From contig NZ_JABJWY010000024.1 in the NCBI RefSeq assembly GCF_013167215.1, positions 350,618 through 414,617 on the forward strand: a stretch of 64,000 nucleotides of DNA. Reading direction: 5' to 3'. A program made the position numbers and the translations under genes. Below are positions 1-9,206 of the stretch, piece after piece. The notes under the pieces were generated by a model. That model had not been told where the DNA came from, did not search any database, and was given only the letters and a program-made list of their open reading frames with translations. The first letter of the stretch is position 1. Each line of letters begins with the position of its first letter. This stretch comes from Sphingobacterium prati (GTDB taxonomy: Bacteria; Bacteroidota; Bacteroidia; Sphingobacteriales; Sphingobacteriaceae).

Positions 1-1
1 G

Positions 2-286
2 GGTTCACTTGAAGAATTTGACAATCAAGTCGCTCCCAACAGTGTTGTTGTCAGCCTGATATCGCCCCCATCCATGGAGGCATTTCAGCAGCTTCCCGGC
101 TTTGTTGATATGGAGCCATTGGGCAACATTAAGTTTCGAATACGCTCCACCAACACACAGGAACTCGTGGGGGCCTTAGTAGAAAAAAGCGTCCAGGAAA
201 ATTGGAATCTGATCGAGATCTATTCCGAAAAAAGTTCGCTCGAAAACGTATTTGCCGAAATGACACGAAAAAGAAGAAAAGTATAA
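2..286 (+). CDS. ABC transporter ATP-binding protein, C-terminal part (GldA-like)
   Basis: The reading frame is open from the left edge, so only about the last 94 residues are present and the start lies outside the window. The tail shows the pattern typical of the C-terminus of GldA/CcmA-type ABC ATPases, with WNLIEIYSEKSSLENVF near the end, where a conserved Trp and the SSLE(N/D)VF motif usually occur. No Walker motifs are visible because the ATPase core is upstream. The next gene, a permease fused to a GldG-like domain, starts 12 bp downstream, so the two probably form an ATPase/permease pair in the inner membrane. Related GldA/GldG/GldF proteins take part in gliding motility, but non-gliding Bacteroidota carry homologues too, so a transport role is all I infer. 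Confidence 0.75.
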   Translation, partial: GSLEEFDNQVAPNSVVVSLISPPSMEAFQQLPGFVDMEPLGNIKFRIRSTNTQELVGALVEKSVQENWNLIEIYSEKSSLENVFAEMTRKRRKV

Positions 287-298
287 TTCCATTCAAAC

Positions 299-2596
299 AT
301 GAAAACGACATTAAAAATAGCAAAAACAGAGCTGCAGGTGCTTTTTTACTCACCTGTCGCATGGCTTGTCCTGATGATCTTTACCTTTCAGATAGGTTAT
401 TTATTTTCCGCCTCCTATGCCGGTATGGTCCAGCTACAATCCATGAAAATTGACCTTGTCAATGCAACGGAAAGCTTATTTTCATCTGCTTGGGGTGGTA
501 TCTATCCAAAGGTACAATCCTATCTCTACCTCTACATGCCCTTATTGACGATGAGCATAATGAGCCGGGAATATAGCAGTGGTTCCATCAAATTATTGTA
601 TTCTTCACCCATCACCAATAGCCAGATTATTCTCGGCAAATATATTGCACTGCTGCTTTTTGGTCTTGTCCTTACCTTATCAGTCTCAATTCTGGTCATT
701 TTTACCATGAGCACGGTGGTGAATGCAGATATCGGACCGATGATGACGGGCCTGCTCGGACTTTTCCTGTTGTTGTCAGCCTATGCTGCAGTGGGTCTTT
801 TTATGTCGTCATTGACCAGCTACAATATCGTGGCGGCCATTGGTACACTCTGTGTATTTGCGATGATGAACTTTGCACGTGGCCTTTGGCAGGACATTCC
901 CTTTGTTCGTGAGATTACCTATTGGCTGGCCATCAATGGCCGAGCTGACACCTTTATCGCAGGCTTGATCACGACAGAAGATATTCTTTACTTCATTCTT
1001 GTTAATGTACTTTTTGTCAGCTACTCTATATTCCGTCTTCAAGCCATCAGAAAGAAACAGTCGATAGGCAAAAACCTACTGAAATTTGGCGGTATCACCT
1101 TTGCGGTGTTCTTTGTCGGATACCTGACCACCCTGCCTTTTGTCAAATTATATTATGACAGCACCTACCGAAAAAGCAATACCCTACGCCCCAGTAGCCA
1201 AGCTATCATGGGAAAACTGAACGGTGGATTTAAGATCACCACCTACGTCAATATGCTTGATGGAAATAGTTTTATCGGACTCCCTTCCGCCTACAAAAGT
1301 GATGTAGGCTCGTTTGAGAAATACATCCGTTTCAAGCCCGAAATAGAGATGGAATATGTGTATTACTACCATCAGACCGAGAATCCCATTCTCGACCGAC
1401 AGTTTCCAAAACTCGATGCCGAACAGCGTTTGGACACCCTGCGGAAATTCAATAAATGGAATTTTGATATCCTTCCTTATGAGGCCATCAAAAAACAAGT
1501 AGACCTCTCTTCGGAAAACTATCGTTTTGTACGTGTACTGGAACGTGAAAATGGGCGGAAGACCTTCTTACGTGTTTACGATGACATGCAACGCGTGCCG
1601 TTCGAATCCGAAATCAGCGCTGCCATCAAACGTCTGGTCATGGATGAGCTACCTGTGGTGGGCTTTGTATCGGGACATGGCGAGCGCAACAGCAACTCTA
1701 CACAGGACCGCGGTTATAAGACTATCACTCAGGAAAAGACCTTCCGTTATTCGATGATCAACCAAGGTTTTGATTTCAAAGAAATTGACCTTTCAAAGCC
1801 AGTTCCCGAAAACATCAATATCTTGATTATTGCCGAACCGCGCCAGGCCTACAATGACCGGGAATTATCCAACCTGCATGCCTATATCGCCAGCGGCCGC
1901 AATATGATGCTCGCCGGAGAGCCGGGGCAAGAAGCTATTTTCAACCGCATCGCATCGCCATTGGGCGTTACCTTAGAACCTGGCGTACTGGTCAAACAGC
2001 AAGAAGCCTTACAACCAGACCTGTTGACACTCAAACCGACCAAGACGGGCGAGGATTTTTCCTATTACCTCCAACCAATGACCCGCCGCGAAGAGGTCAT
2101 CACGATGTCCGGTACAGCTGGTATCCTGGTATCGCCACAATCGCCGTTCCAATCCAAGGTACTTTTTACCTCGGATACGACCGGGACCTGGAATGAGCTT
2201 GAAAACCTTAATTTCATTGACAACAAACCAGCTGTCAACGCCGCTGCCGGCGAGCATGAGGGAAGCCGCCCAACAGTCGTGGCCCTATCCCGAAAAGTCG
2301 GCCATAAAGAACAAAAAATCCTGGTCACCGGAGATGCCGACTGGATCAGCAACAGCGAACTTTTCATCAAACGCAATCAGGTCAATGCCTCCAACTTTTC
2401 GTTGGTCAGCGCAGCTTTCTCCTGGCTTAGTGATGGCGAAGTCCCTGTGGATATGCGTCTACCCGATTCGATTGATAAAAGCCTACGGATCGGCGAAAGC
2501 AGCTGGACATACATTGAATTGCTAATCAAATACATCATACCACTGGGCATGTTGGGTGCTGGTATCATTATCTGGATCAGAAGAAGGGGGCGTTAA
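299..2596 (+). CDS. ABC-2 permease fused to GldG-like auxiliary domain
   Basis: This 765-residue protein has two parts. Residues 1 to about 250 contain several hydrophobic membrane segments with the look of an ABC-2 permease, including a conserved SREYSSGSIKLLYSSP stretch after the second segment. Residues from about 260 onward are a large extracytoplasmic domain of the GldG/ABC_transp_aux type, and a final membrane helix ends in a short basic tail (WIRRRGR). In many Bacteroidota GldF and GldG are separate proteins, whereas here they are fused. It lies directly after the ATPase fragment and two bases before the first MutS-like gene, so it belongs to the same plus-strand operon. The substrate is unknown, and gliding motility should not be assumed. 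Confidence 0.8.
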   Translation: MKTTLKIAKTELQVLFYSPVAWLVLMIFTFQIGYLFSASYAGMVQLQSMKIDLVNATESLFSSAWGGIYPKVQSYLYLYMPLLTMSIMSREYSSGSIKLLYSSPITNSQIILGKYIALLLFGLVLTLSVSILVIFTMSTVVNADIGPMMTGLLGLFLLLSAYAAVGLFMSSLTSYNIVAAIGTLCVFAMMNFARGLWQDIPFVREITYWLAINGRADTFIAGLITTEDILYFILVNVLFVSYSIFRLQAIRKKQSIGKNLLKFGGITFAVFFVGYLTTLPFVKLYYDSTYRKSNTLRPSSQAIMGKLNGGFKITTYVNMLDGNSFIGLPSAYKSDVGSFEKYIRFKPEIEMEYVYYYHQTENPILDRQFPKLDAEQRLDTLRKFNKWNFDILPYEAIKKQVDLSSENYRFVRVLERENGRKTFLRVYDDMQRVPFESEISAAIKRLVMDELPVVGFVSGHGERNSNSTQDRGYKTITQEKTFRYSMINQGFDFKEIDLSKPVPENINILIIAEPRQAYNDRELSNLHAYIASGRNMMLAGEPGQEAIFNRIASPLGVTLEPGVLVKQQEALQPDLLTLKPTKTGEDFSYYLQPMTRREEVITMSGTAGILVSPQSPFQSKVLFTSDTTGTWNELENLNFIDNKPAVNAAAGEHEGSRPTVVALSRKVGHKEQKILVTGDADWISNSELFIKRNQVNASNFSLVSAAFSWLSDGEVPVDMRLPDSIDKSLRIGESSWTYIELLIKYIIPLGMLGAGIIIWIRRRGR

Positions 2597-2598
2597 TT

Positions 2599-3936
2599 AT
2601 GGGATTATTCATAGACAAACAGACGCGGGACGACCTCTCGATCTTTGCTGCCAGGGGTACAGAGTCCATCTTTGGTCTCTACAACAAAACCGCCACCTCG
2701 GGCGGAGCCGAACTTCTGGAAGAATGGTTCAATTATCCGCTTTCAGATGCTACCGCCATTGGCCGGCGTACGGCTACCATTCAATATTTTATGGAGCAGC
2801 CTATGCAATTCCCCTTCCAGTCCAGCTGGTTTGACCAGGCCCTATTTTATCTGGATATGGCCGATGAGCGTAGCCGCCTGCAAGCGGGAAATCTGACTTT
2901 TAAAGAACGCTTTCAGCAATTTGCCGGTGGCGATACCGACTACAAAAAAGTGATTGCCGGCATTATCGCCTGCAGCAAAATCATGCACTGCTGGAAAGAG
3001 CTTATCCATTCCAGCACCGGCACTGAAGATAACTATCGGGAAGAACTAAAAAAGTGGTCTCTCAAATTTGAGAACAGTGGATTAGACCAGGTTCCGCTGC
3101 TCAAAGAAAAAGAGCCGCTAAAGCGTGATACGGTCATTCAATACGACAATATCCTCCGCTTCGAGGAAAAAGACCTCTTATTAAATATCCTTCGTGACAT
3201 CTATACCTTTGACGTTTACCTGAGTGTTGCCCGCGTCGCCAACGAGCGGCATTTCGTCCTTCCACTTGTCGATAGCAGTAAGGATCAACACCTGATCTAT
3301 GAAGGTGTATTTCATCCACTGGTCAGGAATGCCAAAGGCAACGACCATAGTATGGACATCTTACACAATATCACCTTCCTGACCGGGGCCAATATGGCCG
3401 GTAAGTCCACCTTTATGAAGTCGTTGGGTATTGCACTTTATTTGGCACATGTCGGCTTTCCAGTGCCGGCAAAACGTTTGGTATTCAGTCCTCGGGACGG
3501 GATTTTTACCTCGATCAACCTGCCCGACAATATCGCCATGGGCTATAGCCATTTTTTCGCCGAGGTATTGCGCATCAAGAAGGTCGCCCAGCAGCTTGCT
3601 GAGGGGCGCCGGCTTTTCGTCATTTTCGATGAGATGTTTCGGGGTACCAATGTCAAGGATGCCTTTGAAGGTACCGTTGAAGTGGTCTCCAGACTATATC
3701 ATCATCCCAGATGTCAATTTGTACTATCCACCCATATTCTCGAAGCCGGAGAGCAGCTGATGCACGCGTATCCCGATATCAAATTTGTTTTTCTACCCAC
3801 AACCATGGTACAAGGCAAGCCAAGCTACAGCTATAAGCTGCAACAGGGGATTTCGGCAGACAGGCATGGAATGATCATCATAGAAAACGAAGGCATCATT
3901 GATTTATTAACTTCTCAAAAACAAACGGGCTTATGA
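2599..3936 (+). CDS. MutS-related ATPase (first of a tandem pair)
   Basis: This 445-residue protein carries the MutS ATPase core near the C-terminus. The Walker A is TGANMAGKST at about residues 263-272, followed by a Walker B region ending in FVIFDEMFRGT and a C-terminal STHILE segment. It lacks the mismatch-recognition domain of true MutS, and at 445 residues it is about half the length of MutS. The N-terminus keeps only a lever-like helical region. It is therefore a MutS-family ATPase of unknown substrate, as found widely in Bacteroidota. The next gene is a paralogue overlapping it by four bases. Both sit between an ABC transporter and an M16 protease, which gives no clear functional clue. 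Mismatch repair itself is unlikely. Confidence 0.85.
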   Translation: MGLFIDKQTRDDLSIFAARGTESIFGLYNKTATSGGAELLEEWFNYPLSDATAIGRRTATIQYFMEQPMQFPFQSSWFDQALFYLDMADERSRLQAGNLTFKERFQQFAGGDTDYKKVIAGIIACSKIMHCWKELIHSSTGTEDNYREELKKWSLKFENSGLDQVPLLKEKEPLKRDTVIQYDNILRFEEKDLLLNILRDIYTFDVYLSVARVANERHFVLPLVDSSKDQHLIYEGVFHPLVRNAKGNDHSMDILHNITFLTGANMAGKSTFMKSLGIALYLAHVGFPVPAKRLVFSPRDGIFTSINLPDNIAMGYSHFFAEVLRIKKVAQQLAEGRRLFVIFDEMFRGTNVKDAFEGTVEVVSRLYHHPRCQFVLSTHILEAGEQLMHAYPDIKFVFLPTTMVQGKPSYSYKLQQGISADRHGMIIIENEGIIDLLTSQKQTGL

Positions 3937-5282
3937 GTTTCATCATTGATAAACAAACACTTCAGGATCTCAATATTTCCGGTAAATATAAACGCGATTC
4001 CATCTTTTCACTTTACAATAAGACCGAGACCTTTGGCGGGGAGCTGCTGCTGGAAAAACTGTTTCAGCAGCCTTTTACCACCCCTGATGCCATTGATAGA
4101 CAGGCAGCGCTGGTTTCATTTTTCAGGAGTTTACCGCATATCTTCCAGATCAACGCAGATGATCTGGATATTGCACAGAGTTTTACCAACAGCTATTCGG
4201 ATCAAGGCTTTGCCTTGACCCTCGCCCATGCAGGCCGCCGCAAGCTGCTGGCCAGCCTGGGTTTAAAAGAAGAAAAGAAATACCTGGAGTCCGGTATTCG
4301 CACCACCCTTCGGATTATGCTGCATTTGGCCGGTTATCTATCCGAACTTCAACAGCAGGACAACACAGGCCTGCTCCAGGGAAGCATCTTTGACCAATCG
4401 TGGTTGCGCGAGGAATATGGCCAGCTGGTACAGCTACAGCAGAAAATCGAATCCCATGCTGAGGGTATCCCCCTAGGTTTGACAGCAAGCTGTGATTATC
4501 AGTTGCGGCACAAGTGGTCCAAAGAGATTCAGCAGAGCCTCTCTGCAGTCTATCACATCGATCTTTATCAGTCTATTGCTTCCGTTGCCAATGCGCAGGG
4601 TTTTGTGCGGGCTGAAGTCCTTCCGGCAGAAAGACAACATATTCTGCTCGAAAATGTCTATCATCCGACCATTCCCAATGCCGTGGGCAATGACCTGCAT
4701 TTTGATCGCGAGAAGAACCTCATCTTTCTGACCGGGGCAAATATGGCGGGCAAATCCACCTATATGAAGAGCTTTGGCATTGCCATTTACCTTGCCCATC
4801 TAGGCCTTCCGGTGCCCGCTAAGAGGATGCTATTTTCCGTAAAAGAGGGCTTATACAGTTCCATCAACGTGTCGGACGACATCGATATGGGCCATAGCCA
4901 CTATTATGCTGAGGTGCTCCGTGTCAAAAAGGTGGCCGAGTATGTCAATCAAAGGAAAAATATGGTTGTGATTTTTGATGAACTCTTCAAGGGGACTAAT
5001 GTCAAGGATGCTTTTGAAGCCACCCTTACGGTCACACGCGCATTCCAGCAACACCACAATTGCCAGTACCTGATCTCCACACACATTGTTGAAGTAGGCC
5101 AGCAGCTGCAGCAGGAAGATAGTTCTGTTCAGTTTGTCTATATGCCTACCCAGATGCGCGGACAAGTCCCCTATTACAGCTACCGGTCCGAAAAAGGAAT
5201 CAGCAGCGACAAACATGGAATGGTACTGATCCAGAAAGAAAAGGTACTTGAATTATTAGAACAAAACCGTAAAAATATTTAA
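3933..5282 (+). CDS. MutS-related ATPase (second of a tandem pair)
   Basis: This 449-residue protein has the same architecture as the gene before it. The two start alike (IIDKQTLQDL here, FIDKQTRDDL upstream), share a SIF(S/G)LYNKT segment near residue 25, and have nearly identical Walker A motifs (TGANMAGKST). The Walker B here is VVIFDELFKGT. The ATG overlaps the stop of the upstream gene in an ATGA arrangement, indicating translational coupling. The pair most likely arose by tandem duplication and may act as a heterodimer, since MutS-family ATPases work as dimers; that is inference. As in the first copy, the mismatch-binding domain is missing. Confidence 0.85.
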   Translation: MSFIIDKQTLQDLNISGKYKRDSIFSLYNKTETFGGELLLEKLFQQPFTTPDAIDRQAALVSFFRSLPHIFQINADDLDIAQSFTNSYSDQGFALTLAHAGRRKLLASLGLKEEKKYLESGIRTTLRIMLHLAGYLSELQQQDNTGLLQGSIFDQSWLREEYGQLVQLQQKIESHAEGIPLGLTASCDYQLRHKWSKEIQQSLSAVYHIDLYQSIASVANAQGFVRAEVLPAERQHILLENVYHPTIPNAVGNDLHFDREKNLIFLTGANMAGKSTYMKSFGIAIYLAHLGLPVPAKRMLFSVKEGLYSSINVSDDIDMGHSHYYAEVLRVKKVAEYVNQRKNMVVIFDELFKGTNVKDAFEATLTVTRAFQQHHNCQYLISTHIVEVGQQLQQEDSSVQFVYMPTQMRGQVPYYSYRSEKGISSDKHGMVLIQKEKVLELLEQNRKNI

Positions 5283-5285
5283 AAC

Positions 5286-8117
5286 ATGCGACATACAACC
5301 CTATTTTTTACACTTCTGGCCCTATCCGTTGGATCGGCTGCACCAACATTTACCTATGCCCAAAAGGCAAAGACTGAACATTCCGTCAGATCCAATAAGT
5401 CTATCCCCCTTGACCCCGCTATTAAGGTGGGAAAACTGGCCAACGGTTTTCAATATTTTATCCTACGGAATAGCGAACCCAAAGAACGCGCACTGTTCTA
5501 TCTGGCCAACAAAGTAGGCTCGCTACAGGAAACCGACAAACAGCAAGGGCTTGCCCACTTTTTGGAACATATGAATTTCAATGGGACAACCCATTTTCCG
5601 AAAAATGCGCTCGTAAACTATTTACAAAAATCAGGAATCCGTTTTGGCGCTGATCTCAATGCTTATACTGGGTTTGAAGAGACTGTGTACCAATTACCCT
5701 TACCGACCACAGATCCGGTACTTTTGCGCCAAGGTATCCTGATTATGCGCGACTGGGCGAATGGCGCTTTGCTCGAAGATGATGAAATCGATCAGGAGCG
5801 CGGTGTGATCCTCGAGGAGAAACGGCAACGGGGTGGACTTTCCCACCGCCTGCAGGAAAAAACATTTCCCTTATTGACCAACCAATCGCGTTACGCATCC
5901 CGTATGCCAATCGGAACCGATGAAGTGCTCAACAACTTTAAACACCAAGAGATCCGGCAGTTTCACAAAGACTGGTACCGCCCTGAGCTACAGGCGCTGA
6001 TCGTCGTCGGCGATATCGACGTCAATGCGATCGAAAAAGAGATTGTAACCCAGTTTTCGGGATTAAAAAATCCAAAGAACGCCCCGCAATCCAAAAGCTA
6101 CCCGATTTCTTTAAACGGCAAGAACCAATTTTTGGCATTCACCGATCCCGAAGTCACACAAAGCTCCTTACAGATTTTATATAAACAGGAAGCACGGAAA
6201 ACGCGGCAGCTAAGCGACTATAAAAACTCATTGGCCAAAGATTTCTTTGTCCAGCTCTGCAATATGCGTCTGGCCGAACAAACGCGAAAATCAGCGACAC
6301 CTTTTCTGGCAGCATCGCTGAGCAATAGCGCGCTTGTTGGCAATATCGAAACCAATGGCATTCAGATTATGCCCAAGCCCGACAGCCTGCAGTCCAGTAT
6401 CAATGCCGTATACTACACCCTGGGCCAGATTGCTACACATGGCTTCACCAAGGCTGAACTCGATCGGTTGAAGTCCGACTACCGCAGCATGCTCATACAG
6501 AGCCTCAAAGAATACGACAAGACAGACTCCAAATCCTTTATGGATCAGATCCTGGCCCACTACCTCAAAGGAGAACCCGCACCTTCCTTTCAATTTTTGC
6601 AGCCTATCCTGCTCCAAGCACTTGAGGAAATCCGTATGACCGATATCCTGACCTATGGCAAAGAATTTGAAGGTCATCAGAATCGCGATATGGTGTTGAT
6701 TTATAATGACGATATTAAAGCAGTTCCCAACGAGTCTATATTGAACGACTGGATCAGTAGGGCGTCAAAACAACAGGTAAGTGCCTATCAAGAAGAACAA
6801 CTCGCAGATCAGCTATTGCCAGGCCTACCACAGCCGGGAAAGATCATCAGTGAGCAGGAAGATAAGAAAGTAGGTACACAGACCCTTTTGCTGAGTAATG
6901 GTGCCAAGGTTATCCTAAAGCCCACAACATTAAAAAACGACGAAATCCTGCTGACCTCTTATAGTCCTGGCGGGTATTCTCAGTATGCACTTAAAGATTT
7001 CCAGTCCGCAACCAATGCTGTCAATATCGTCACCAATAGTGGATTGGGTCCTTTTAATTCGCTACAGCTCTCCCATTACCTTAATGGTAAGAATGCCACG
7101 GCCAGCCCCTTCATCAATGAAATCGGCGAAGGTATTAAAGCACAATCCAATCGTGAAGATCTACAAACAGCATTTGAGCTATTGTACGGTTATTTCACGG
7201 TCCCCCGTCTGGATAAGGATATCAATAAAACCAATCTTGAAAAAACAAAACTGTCCCTCAAAAATAGACAGCAACAAGCCAGTACATTTTTCACAGATTC
7301 TATTGCCGCTGCTTTGTACAACAACGACCCACGTAAAACTGCGCCAACTTTACAAAAAATCGAGGAAATTGATTTTGACCGCTCCTTCGAAATCTATAAA
7401 GACAGATTTGCAGATGCCTCAGATTTTACATTTGTGATTGTCGGCAATTTTGACCGTCCCTTTATAGATCCCTATATCAAACAATATCTAGCCACATTAC
7501 CCAATATCAAACGCAAGGAATCGTTCGTGGACAATGGTGCTTATCCGCCGCAGCAGGGTATCCGCCGCGCTATTTATAAGGGGAAAGAAGAGAAATCCAC
7601 TGTAGCAATGGCCTATCTGGGCACCTATGAAGATTACAGCGAGTACAATAATCTGCTGATGGACGCACTGTCAAGCAGCCTAACGATTAAGCTGACGGAG
7701 CGGCTACGGGAGAAAGAAGGCGGTATTTATTCCATTAGCGTATCACCTTCACTTGCCAAAAATCCACGGAAGCGGTTTGGCATGAATATATCCTTTACAA
7801 CAGCACCCGAGCAAGTTGACAAATTAGTGGCCGCCGCCCTCGAAGAGATCGAACTGATCCGTAAGAATGGGCCATCGCAGGAAGATGTTGATAAATACAT
7901 TGCAGAAAAACTCCTGAGCAGCAGTCAGCAGTTGCAATACAATGGTTTCTGGCTGTCCTACCTGTTGAGCAGTGCGGTTGATCAGCTTGATCCGGCGCGT
8001 ATTTTTAATGAAAGCGAGCAGATTAAGTCCATTACCCCTGCAAAGGTGAAAGAATTGGCGCAGAAATACCTGGAATCAAGCCATCTGTTTCAGTTTACAC
8101 TTTATCCAGAGCAATAA
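5286..8117 (+). CDS. M16 family zinc metallopeptidase (insulinase-like)
   Basis: This 943-residue protein starts with a signal peptide (cleavage likely after FTYA), so it is exported. The inverted zinc motif HxxEH is present as HFLEH at residues 91-95, and a glutamate-rich segment (GVILEEKRQ) lies about 75 residues later, where M16 enzymes place their third zinc ligand. Length and the two repeated halves fit periplasmic M16 proteases with two M16 and two M16_C domains; the second half lacks the zinc motif, as is usual. It follows the MutS-like pair by three bases and ends the operon just before a strong terminator. It probably degrades peptides or small proteins in the periplasm. Confidence 0.9.
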   Translation: MRHTTLFFTLLALSVGSAAPTFTYAQKAKTEHSVRSNKSIPLDPAIKVGKLANGFQYFILRNSEPKERALFYLANKVGSLQETDKQQGLAHFLEHMNFNGTTHFPKNALVNYLQKSGIRFGADLNAYTGFEETVYQLPLPTTDPVLLRQGILIMRDWANGALLEDDEIDQERGVILEEKRQRGGLSHRLQEKTFPLLTNQSRYASRMPIGTDEVLNNFKHQEIRQFHKDWYRPELQALIVVGDIDVNAIEKEIVTQFSGLKNPKNAPQSKSYPISLNGKNQFLAFTDPEVTQSSLQILYKQEARKTRQLSDYKNSLAKDFFVQLCNMRLAEQTRKSATPFLAASLSNSALVGNIETNGIQIMPKPDSLQSSINAVYYTLGQIATHGFTKAELDRLKSDYRSMLIQSLKEYDKTDSKSFMDQILAHYLKGEPAPSFQFLQPILLQALEEIRMTDILTYGKEFEGHQNRDMVLIYNDDIKAVPNESILNDWISRASKQQVSAYQEEQLADQLLPGLPQPGKIISEQEDKKVGTQTLLLSNGAKVILKPTTLKNDEILLTSYSPGGYSQYALKDFQSATNAVNIVTNSGLGPFNSLQLSHYLNGKNATASPFINEIGEGIKAQSNREDLQTAFELLYGYFTVPRLDKDINKTNLEKTKLSLKNRQQQASTFFTDSIAAALYNNDPRKTAPTLQKIEEIDFDRSFEIYKDRFADASDFTFVIVGNFDRPFIDPYIKQYLATLPNIKRKESFVDNGAYPPQQGIRRAIYKGKEEKSTVAMAYLGTYEDYSEYNNLLMDALSSSLTIKLTERLREKEGGIYSISVSPSLAKNPRKRFGMNISFTTAPEQVDKLVAAALEEIELIRKNGPSQEDVDKYIAEKLLSSSQQLQYNGFWLSYLLSSAVDQLDPARIFNESEQIKSITPAKVKELAQKYLESSHLFQFTLYPEQ

Positions 8118-8163
8118 TTCGCTGTTGTTTGTTTTATTATATCAGTCATCTCCGGGTGACGGA

Positions 8164-8196
8164 GCCGTTTGGGAGATCTCAAACGGCTTTATTTTT
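8164..8196 (+). terminator. Rho-independent terminator after the M16 gene
   Basis: A perfect 8-bp stem, GCCGTTTG and CAAACGGC, encloses an 8-base loop and is followed by TTTATTTTT. It lies about 47 bp past the M16 stop and ends the long plus-strand operon. Confidence 0.85.
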
Positions 8197-8348
8197 ATGA
8201 TTCCCATTACCTATTTTGAATCTCGCAAGGTGAATTTTAACTGATCGATCATTTTTTGATCCGATCCTGTCAATAAATCTTTAAAATGCTCATGCTGACA
8301 GCAGTCCATCTTTGGTACCATGGTCAATTATAGTTATCAGGCATAAGA

Positions 8349-8375
8349 GACGCCTCCCAATTTTAGGAGACGTCT
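8349..8375 (-). terminator. Probable terminator of the small-protein cassette
   Basis: An inverted repeat with arms close to AGACGCCTCC and GGAGACGTCT flanks an A/T-rich loop just beyond the stop of the 60-residue gene. On the minus strand it is followed by a short, imperfect T-containing stretch, so termination is likely but not certain. Confidence 0.55.
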
Positions 8376-8387
8376 TCAGAGCACTGT

Positions 8388-8570
8388 CTAACGTTTCTTA
8401 TTGCCGGTCTTGTTATTCCACCTTCCCAGTAGCCTACTCGTGGCGAAACTGACCAAGGTCCCCAAAGCGGCTGTTAAAGCAGTTTGCAGTACATCGCCCA
8501 GCGAGATACTTGCCCAGATGGAGCAAAGCGTACCACCGATCGCGGAGATGCGGATATCATTCAGTTTCAT
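8388..8570 (-). CDS. Small hydrophobic (holin-like) protein
   Basis: The product is 60 residues long. Residues 8 to about 45 are hydrophobic and helical (IGGTLCSIWASIS, then LQTALTAALGTLVSFA), and the tail is strongly basic (RWNNKTGNKKR). That profile of one or two membrane segments with a charged tail resembles holin-type or other small phage-like membrane proteins, but I do not recognise a family. Its start overlaps the end of the next minus-strand gene upstream by 14 bases, so the two are probably co-transcribed. A hairpin terminator follows. The holin idea is inference from size, charge and the nearby DUF5675 gene. Confidence 0.6.
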   Translation of the reverse strand: MKLNDIRISAIGGTLCSIWASISLGDVLQTALTAALGTLVSFATSRLLGRWNNKTGNKKR

Positions 8571-8847
8571 CGGCTTCGCTCCTTTCCTTGGGCATTACCG
8601 GCAGCTCGTCATCATCCACCGGAGAGCCTGTGGATCCGCGAGATTCGCCGCTTGATGTATGCTCGGTGCCCTCATCAGAATACTTTTCAGGAGGTGGCTT
8701 ATCCTCTTCCAAGACCGTCTCCACGATCCCCAGCCCCAGTGCAATGTATTTCAATATATTTGCTGCCTTTCCGGGCAGTTTGACCGGCGCCAGAAGGACC
8801 ACCTGCAGCACCTGTCCGATTTTATTTAAGATTTTTTTCATGGTCAT
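8557..8847 (-). CDS. Small protein with amphipathic N-terminus and acidic disordered tail
   Basis: I start this gene at the ATG that gives MTMKKILNKIGQ (another in-frame ATG gives MKK two codons later); the longer frame upstream has no coding character. The product is about 96 residues: a helical, lysine-containing, hydrophobic first half (VLLAPVKLPGKAANILKYI) and a low-complexity acidic second half rich in E, D, S and P. No family is recognised. It overlaps the 60-residue hydrophobic gene downstream by 14 bases and follows the DUF6266/DUF5675 genes on the same strand, after a 359-bp gap. Confidence 0.55.
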   Translation of the reverse strand: MTMKKILNKIGQVLQVVLLAPVKLPGKAANILKYIALGLGIVETVLEEDKPPPEKYSDEGTEHTSSGESRGSTGSPVDDDELPVMPKERSEADETE

Positions 8848-8917
8848 TACTTTTAAATAGACAGGACGGTGATCATTCGCTATATTCCTTGATGCAATTG
8901 CTATTGCCCAATGGCTA

Positions 8918-8956
8918 AATGAATTCAAACTCACTTCGTTCAGGCAGGAATTCATT
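8918..8956. repeat. REP-like hairpin 1
   Basis: Perfect 9-bp arms, AATGAATTC and GAATTCATT, flank a 21-base loop containing CTCACTTCGTTCAGG. Loops of this CACTTCGTT/GAAGCGAG type are common in short palindromic elements scattered through bacterial genomes. It could also be a processing or stability element between the DUF5675 gene and the small genes. Confidence 0.5.
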
Positions 8957-9096
8957 TTTTACACCATGGGACTTCATCAATTTGCAGTCGGAATATGAAG
9001 CTGCTGATCGCTCATCCTGCCCACTTTTATTCGAGCAATAAAGGAGGACAAGGAATTGAAAGCATAGCATTTCGACTGCCTATCGCTGACGCAATA

Positions 9097-9149
9097 TGAC
9101 GGTAGCATAAATCATTGTCTGAGCACAGCGAGTTTGATTTATGCCGTCA
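9097..9149. repeat. REP-like hairpin 2
   Basis: The arms TGACG(GTA)GCATAAATCA and TGATTTATGCCGTCA pair over 15 bp with one three-base bulge. The loop contains GTCTGAGCACAGCGAG, similar in flavour to the first hairpin 140 bp away. Its length and stability suggest a REP-type element rather than a terminator, since no T run follows. Confidence 0.55.
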
Positions 9150-9206
9150 GATTGTTAAGAAGATGGCACAAAGGAATGCAGTAGCCAATTCATGTCCTCC
9201 CAATTT

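Larger units (their letters stand above)
8848..9206. other. Intergenic stretch with two REP-like hairpins
   Basis: No gene is seen in this gap. It holds two hairpins, listed separately at 8918-8956 and 9097-9149, whose loops contain REP-like cores (TCACTTCGTTCAGG and GTCTGAGCACAGCGAG). The sequence between them has no other recognisable signal. Confidence 0.6.
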
